Below are positions 59,771 through 64,000 of a stretch of DNA of 64,000 bases, piece by piece. The position numbers and the translations under genes were made by a program. The notes beneath the pieces are model-generated. The model did no database searches. It was not told the origin of the DNA and saw only the letters and a list, made by a program, of their open reading frames with translations. Origin of the DNA: Lactuca virosa (taxonomy: Eukaryota; Streptophyta; Magnoliopsida; Asterales; Asteraceae); NCBI GenBank assembly GCA_928212115.1, contig CAKMRJ010005634.1, positions 180,224,745 through 180,288,744 of the forward strand, given 5' to 3'. Numbering within the stretch: the first letter of the stretch is position 1; every line of letters starts with the position of its first letter.

Positions 59771-60217
59771 TAATCCCGCTCAATTTGTAGGGACAGTTGC
59801 GGAGGAATGTCGTCCGTTCTTGGTACGTCGACAGCGGCTGCTCCCGGCATATGATATGAGACATTTCCCAACTAAGCGACATCCAATCTTTTAATGGGGG
59901 GTATGTTTCCTTTGCGTGCGGAGAGGGTGGCAAGATCACTCAGAGAGGAACCGTTACCAATGGAGTGCTAAGTATCGAGAATGTCAACTTTGCCACTGAG
60001 TTCAAGCACAGCTTGTTGAGTGTTTCTCAAATCTGTGACAAAGGCTATTCTACACATTTCACCGACAAAGAGTGCATGATTCTCAAGCCACGCATTGTCA
60101 TCCCAGAAGAGTGGATTCTTGTTAAATCTAAAAGGGATGGGAATGCTTACATTATTGATATGAACAACAACATACCTGAACAAATCACTTGCCTCTTTTC
60201 GAAGGTCTCCGAACGCA
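59771..60217 (+). pseudogene. pol: Protease of L
   Basis: SWYVDSGCSRHM at 59818-59853 is an intact Copia protease site (catalytic Asp codon 59830-59832), followed shortly by a TGA. The same frame resumes: GKITQRGTVTNGV, LSIENVNFATEFKHSLLSV. Shadow ORFs overlap. Confidence 0.85.
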
Positions 60218-61110
60218 ATGCAGTGGCACCGACGACTCGACCATGCTAACGCTAAAAACCTAAATTGTCTTGCAAAGAATGAGATCGTCCGAGGCTTACC
60301 TGTGAGACTCTTTATCACTTTTGAGAAGTGTGTGTCATGCGCCCAGGGAAAATATCATAGAAAACCACACCTGCCAAAACATGTTAACTCAATCAGTCAG
60401 GTGCTCCAATTATTGCATATGGACTTATTTGGTCCGGTCAACGTCCTGAGCATCAATAGAAGCTCGTACTGTCTAGTTGTGATCGATGATTTCTCTCGTT
60501 TTACGTGGGTCTTCTTCTTATCCAACAAAGTTGGGGTTGCTGATCTGATAAAGAACTTCATTGTGATGATTTAGAATCAAACCAACACCCAGGGTGAAGG
60601 CGCTTCGTACTGACAATGGAACTGAATTCAACAAAATGTGTTGCTGAGAGAAGAAATAGAACGTTAAAAGACGATGTAAGGACAATGCTATGTGATTCCA
60701 AGTTACCTGTTTCTTTTGGGCTGAGGCGATTAACACTGTTTGCTACGTGCAGAATCGTGTTTTAATTAACAAAGCTCAGATGAAGACACCGTACGAGATT
60801 CTTTATGGTCACAAGCCTTCAGTCAGTCATTTCCGTGTTTTGGCTGCCCTTGCACCCTTCTTCATCTGGAAGTCCAACCCAAAGTTCAATGCCAAAGCCG
60901 ATGATGTTGTTTTCATAGGATATGCTACGCGCACCGTGTATAGGGTTTACAACAAAAGAAGACTAAGCAGATTGTCGAATCCTATGACGTGCGCTGGTTG
61001 GAGGAGAATGAAACGGATGCTCGAGTGGGTCCTGACTGGTTATTTGAAACACACATCGCTTTCAAATCATTAAATGTGTCTTCGGATGGTTCATGTGGGT
61101 CCTCCTGTGG
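60218..61110 (+). pseudogene. pol: Integrase of L, core partly deleted
   Basis: Pre-integrase WHRRLDHANAKNL and CVSCAQGKYHRKPH; core LLHMDLFGPV and LVVIDDFSRFTWVFFL. The frame ends at 60572-60574. Sequence near 60612-60665 jumps from a DNGTEFN-type string to an AERRNR-type string, so roughly 30 residues between the second Asp and the Glu box are missing. The C part (60747-61110) has KTPYEILYGHKPSVSHFRV and is frame-shifted. Confidence 0.84.
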
Positions 61111-61617
61111 TTTGAAGATTGTTTCTGAAGACGAAGACGAAGAAGTTGTTACAGACCTCCAACGGTACCTCTTGAGGGGGAGTCATCTGCTCCACCTGAG
61201 GGGGAGTCATCTGCTCCACCTAAGGGGGAGTCATCTGCTCCACCTGAGGGGGAGTCATCTGTTCGACTTGGTAGTCCAGAGTCTCCAGTTAAAAATGGTA
61301 CTCCTGATGCTGATGCTACACCTCTTACCCCAATTGAAAGAGAGTTCATGTCTAGAGATGCTTCCGCTGTCACTCCAACTTTTATGGAACTACTCTTTCC
61401 AGAAGAAATTACTAATGAGTTTGTAGCAGATTCATCTAATGTGGATCAATCAGCAAATGATGGAGGTTTCAACATTCACACTCTTCCCGTTTCACTTAAT
61501 GATATCAACCAAGTGATACCTTCGAGAATTCAACGCGATCATCCGATCGAAAACATCATTGGTCAGCTGGGTGATGGAGTTAAAACCAGAAGTCAGAGTG
61601 GACTTGTCAATGCATGT
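61111..61617 (+). pseudogene. IN-RT linker of L with a 24-bp coding repeat
   Basis: Acidic linker (EDEDEEVVTDL) followed by four 24-bp units at 61174-61264 that in the element frame code (EGESSAPP)n. DHPIENIIGQLGDGVKTRS near 61540 is the usual Copia lead-in to RT. Length of such repeats varies fast; no own function inferred. Confidence 0.8.
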
Positions 61618-62338
61618 CTCTATTCTTGCTTTATCTCTCAAATAGAGCCCAAGAATGTTGAAATGGCTTTGAATGAGCCCAGCTGGGTAGATGCTATGCA
61701 TGAAGAGCTAAATCAATTTGAAAAGCTCGGGGTTTGGAAATTGGTTGAGTTACCAAAGGGCAAAAGGTCTCTTGACACACGTTGGGTCTATCGAAACAAG
61801 CAGGATGATTCTGGTGTTATAGTGCGCAATAAAGCAAGGTTGGTGGTTCACGGGTTTAGATAAGTCGGGGGTCTTGATTATACTGAGGTTTATGCTCCAG
61901 TGGCTCGCTTGGAAGCTATCCGTATCCTCCTTGCATATGCTTCCTACATGAACTTCACGGTTTACCAAATGGATGTCAAGACAGCCTTCTTGTATGGCAA
62001 AGTGAATGAAGAAATCTATGTTGATCAGCCCCCTGGGTTCGTTAACTCAAAGTTTCCTAATCATGTCTACAAGTTGGACAAGGCGTTGTATGTGTTACAT
62101 CAAGCTCCTCGAGCGTGGTATGCGACTCTCACAAAGCACTTGCTCGAGCATGGATACTCTCGTGGCACAATCGACCAAACTTTATTCATCAAGCATGTTG
62201 GTAATGATTAGATTCTAGTCCAAATCTACGTTGATGACATTATCTTCGGGTCCACCAGTCCACAACTATGCAAAGAGTTTGAAGGCGTGATGAAGAAGAG
62301 GTTTGAGATGAGTTTATTGGCAGAGATTACCATGTTTT
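61618..62338 (+). pseudogene. pol: Reverse transcriptase of L, cut by M
   Basis: PKNVEMALNEPSWVDAMHEEL and LDTRWVYRNKQDDSG; TAA at 61861-61863; YAPVARLEAIRILLAYASY, YQMDVKTAFLYGKVNEEIYV; TAG at 62209-62211; IYVDDIIFGSTSPQ with intact YVDD (about 62227). The frame stops at 62338 where LTR M begins. Confidence 0.9.
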
Positions 62339-63084
62339 TGTTGGATTAATGTCTAAGTCCATAACTATAATTGGTAAGACTTGACCCGACCCGGCATGGT
62401 CCATTTGGGTTGCATGACATCTGGACAATTGGATAGACAAGATGAGGAAAAAAAGGATATACTAGATTTATATTTATTACTATAAGTTCTAATATATTAA
62501 TATATAATCATATTATTTAATTAGTATTGATCAAGAATTAATTTATAATTAATTAAGTGATCAAAAGGAACTAATTAAATATGGACTCTAAGATATGTGT
62601 GTGATGGGCCAAGTTCATTTAGGTTGGGCTAAGCTTTCATGGATAGTCCATGGAGTGTTTAACCCATGGATCATATGAAATGAAAGGTCATGGGTATTAG
62701 GGTTTTACCCTAATCTCCACACTATATAAAGATGTCCTTGGTTGGTGAAATGGACACTAGTGTGGGTACCCAAAAAAGGGCAAGGCCGATTCACTAGAGA
62801 AAACAAAGTATCCTATTCTCAAGGTTATTCCAAGTGTTCATGGTGTTGTGTGAACCATTTGAGGTGTCACACTTGGGACACTAGGCACTCAAGCTTCATG
62901 GAGTCAAGCAACAACTACAAGGTATGTATTCTATCTGTTTTGTTATCCTAGTATCAATGTTTTTGGTATGCTAGTTAGGGATAATACCTTGGATATTCAT
63001 ATTTGTAGTATAATAGAGAAAACATATATCCAAGGTTTAGGGTTGCATGTACACTTAGGAGTGTTAGAATGCTTAAAACCCACA
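62339..63084 (+). repeat. 5' LTR of M
   Basis: 746 bp, TGTTGGATTAATG...AAAACCCACA. CTATATAAAG at 62722 is a promoter-like box. TGTGAACCATTTGAGGTGTC at 62849 matches the block in the C and I LTRs. Confidence 0.88.
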
Positions 63085-63087
63085 TGG

Positions 63088-63100
63088 TGGTATCAGAGGC
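63088..63100 (+). other. Primer-binding site of M
   Basis: TGGTATCAGAGGC, three bases after the LTR; iMet type with a change near the end. Confidence 0.9.
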
Positions 63101-64000
63101 ATGGGTTGTTTTCTGTTTATATTCATGCAAATGTTTGATTTTCAAAGTTGAAAAAAAAAAAAAAAACAAAAAAAAGAAAAAAAAAAAAAAAAAAACATGA
63201 AGTTTGTCAAATTTTAAGATCTTACTTGTTTTTGTGAAAAACTAATTATATGTAAAATTTGAATCATTTGCTATATGAATTGAATTAGCTCAAATTTACT
63301 AAAAGACAAAATGATATGATTATTTCAGTAGTTTTAAAAGTTTGATCTAAATGTTTTAAGGAGTTACAAATTTTGTCATAAAATTTTGGAGCTCAAAAAA
63401 AAAGTTTTTTTTAAAGTTGTGATCTTAAGTGTTTTGAAACCTCCATAAGTTATGGATATGAAAAGGGTTTAAAAAAAAATTGATTCAAAAGTTTTTATGG
63501 AGTTACAAAATTTGGTGTTAATGTTTTAAAGAATTCCAAACTTATTCTTAAGTTATGGAACATGAAAAAGTTTCATCATAAAACAAGAATTTAACTCCAT
63601 AAGTTATGGATTAACCAAACGTTTTATGTTTCCTTGATTATGAGTTAGTTTAGATTAATGGAAAGAAATTGTGTTTTAGTTGTTTTCAATCCTAATTAAT
63701 TTAGAGGTAGTTCATAAAATGTGTTTTTGTAACTTGTCCTCAAGTTACATAAAAGGTCACATTTATGAATCTTAAAACTCATAAAAATGCCTTCTTAGGT
63801 TACCAAAAAATGAAGAGTTTTTTCTTATAAATAGTCTTTATGGCTCCATAACTTGTCCTCAAGTTATGGATGTCCAAGAGTCTCTTCATTAAAAGTTTTA
63901 AAGCTTTAATTAAAACTCATAAGTTACGAAAATCCAAGAGTTTTGAATAGTTTCAAAACTTGCCCTTAAGTTTTGGAATTTGAAAAGTTCTCTAATGAAT
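63101..64000 (+). other. Leader of M with CCATAA/TTATGG palindromes
   Basis: No gene. A poly-A tract at 63151-63195 is interrupted by single C and G bases. Palindromes CCATAAGTTATGG lie at 63443-63455 and 63597-63609. Hairpins with the same TCCT loop are at 63728-63749 (9-bp stem) and 63845-63870 (11-bp stem). Related AAGTTATGGA strings recur to the window end. Confidence 0.8.

Larger units (their letters stand above)
56090..62338 (+). mobile_element. Ty1/Copia element L, 5' part to mid RT
   Basis: LTR, decayed primer site, leader, long gag with two zinc knuckles, PR, IN and RT in Copia order. Cut by Copia M at 62339. Several frameshifts and stops. Left end approximate. Confidence 0.86.
62339..64000 (+). 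mobile_element. Ty1/Copia element M, 5' LTR and leader
   Basis: LTR, primer site and the first 900 bp of leader; the rest is right of the window. Sits in the RT of L. LTR family shared with C, E and I. Confidence 0.85.

Noticed and set aside
63151..63195. Poly-A tract as the end of a retroposed mRNA or LINE
   Set aside because: It lies in the leader of Copia M right after LTR and primer site, is interrupted by C and G, and has no flanking duplication or ORF.

Overview
The window is plant nuclear DNA made almost entirely of LTR retrotransposons. I see no host protein gene, rRNA, tRNA gene or CRISPR array. The signs are tRNA-iMet-type primer sites (TGGTATCAGAGC), Ty1/Copia and Ty3/Gypsy protein remnants, TG...CA LTRs and 5-bp target duplications. 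A dicot, possibly Asteraceae, is my guess from element style only. I use letters A to M for the elements.

Layout. A is an old minus-strand Gypsy (15327-15919 and 30165-32390) that serves as the outer host. On the left, B (minus Gypsy, Tat-like gag, 13701-15326) sits 11 bp inside A's 3' LTR. Copia C (plus, 7275-13700) interrupts B, Gypsy D (minus, 4853-7274) interrupts C, and Copia E (minus, 1-4852) interrupts D. The other halves of B, C, D and E lie left of the window. Inside A's pol is F (plus Gypsy, 18189-30159), complete with both LTRs and TSD CACAT. A solo LTR, G (15922-18185, TSD CATTG), landed exactly on F's 5' edge.

On the right, H (plus Copia, SIRE-like, from 32391) interrupts A's pol. 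H carries an additional long ORF after pol. H is broken by a Copia solo LTR (I, 35593-36408), by a complete but largely non-coding minus Gypsy (J, 44180-52448, TSD AATGG), and by K (minus Gypsy, from 52654). K is entered by Copia L (about 56090-62338), which is entered by Copia M (62339 to the window end).

Coding status. All gag/pol genes are broken by stops, frameshifts or deletions. F, J and G were dated relative to their hosts from target duplications and from host reading frames that match on the two sides of an insertion. The most interesting signal is not coding. Several LTRs and leaders carry repeated, family-specific, self-complementary motifs (GTTTACGGCCGTAAAC in F, K and L; ACTCGNCGAGT in G; CTCACGNCGTGAG in J; CCATAANTTATGG in M; GTTAAC-centred boxes in C and E). 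These sit in the same part of the elements and often form hairpins.
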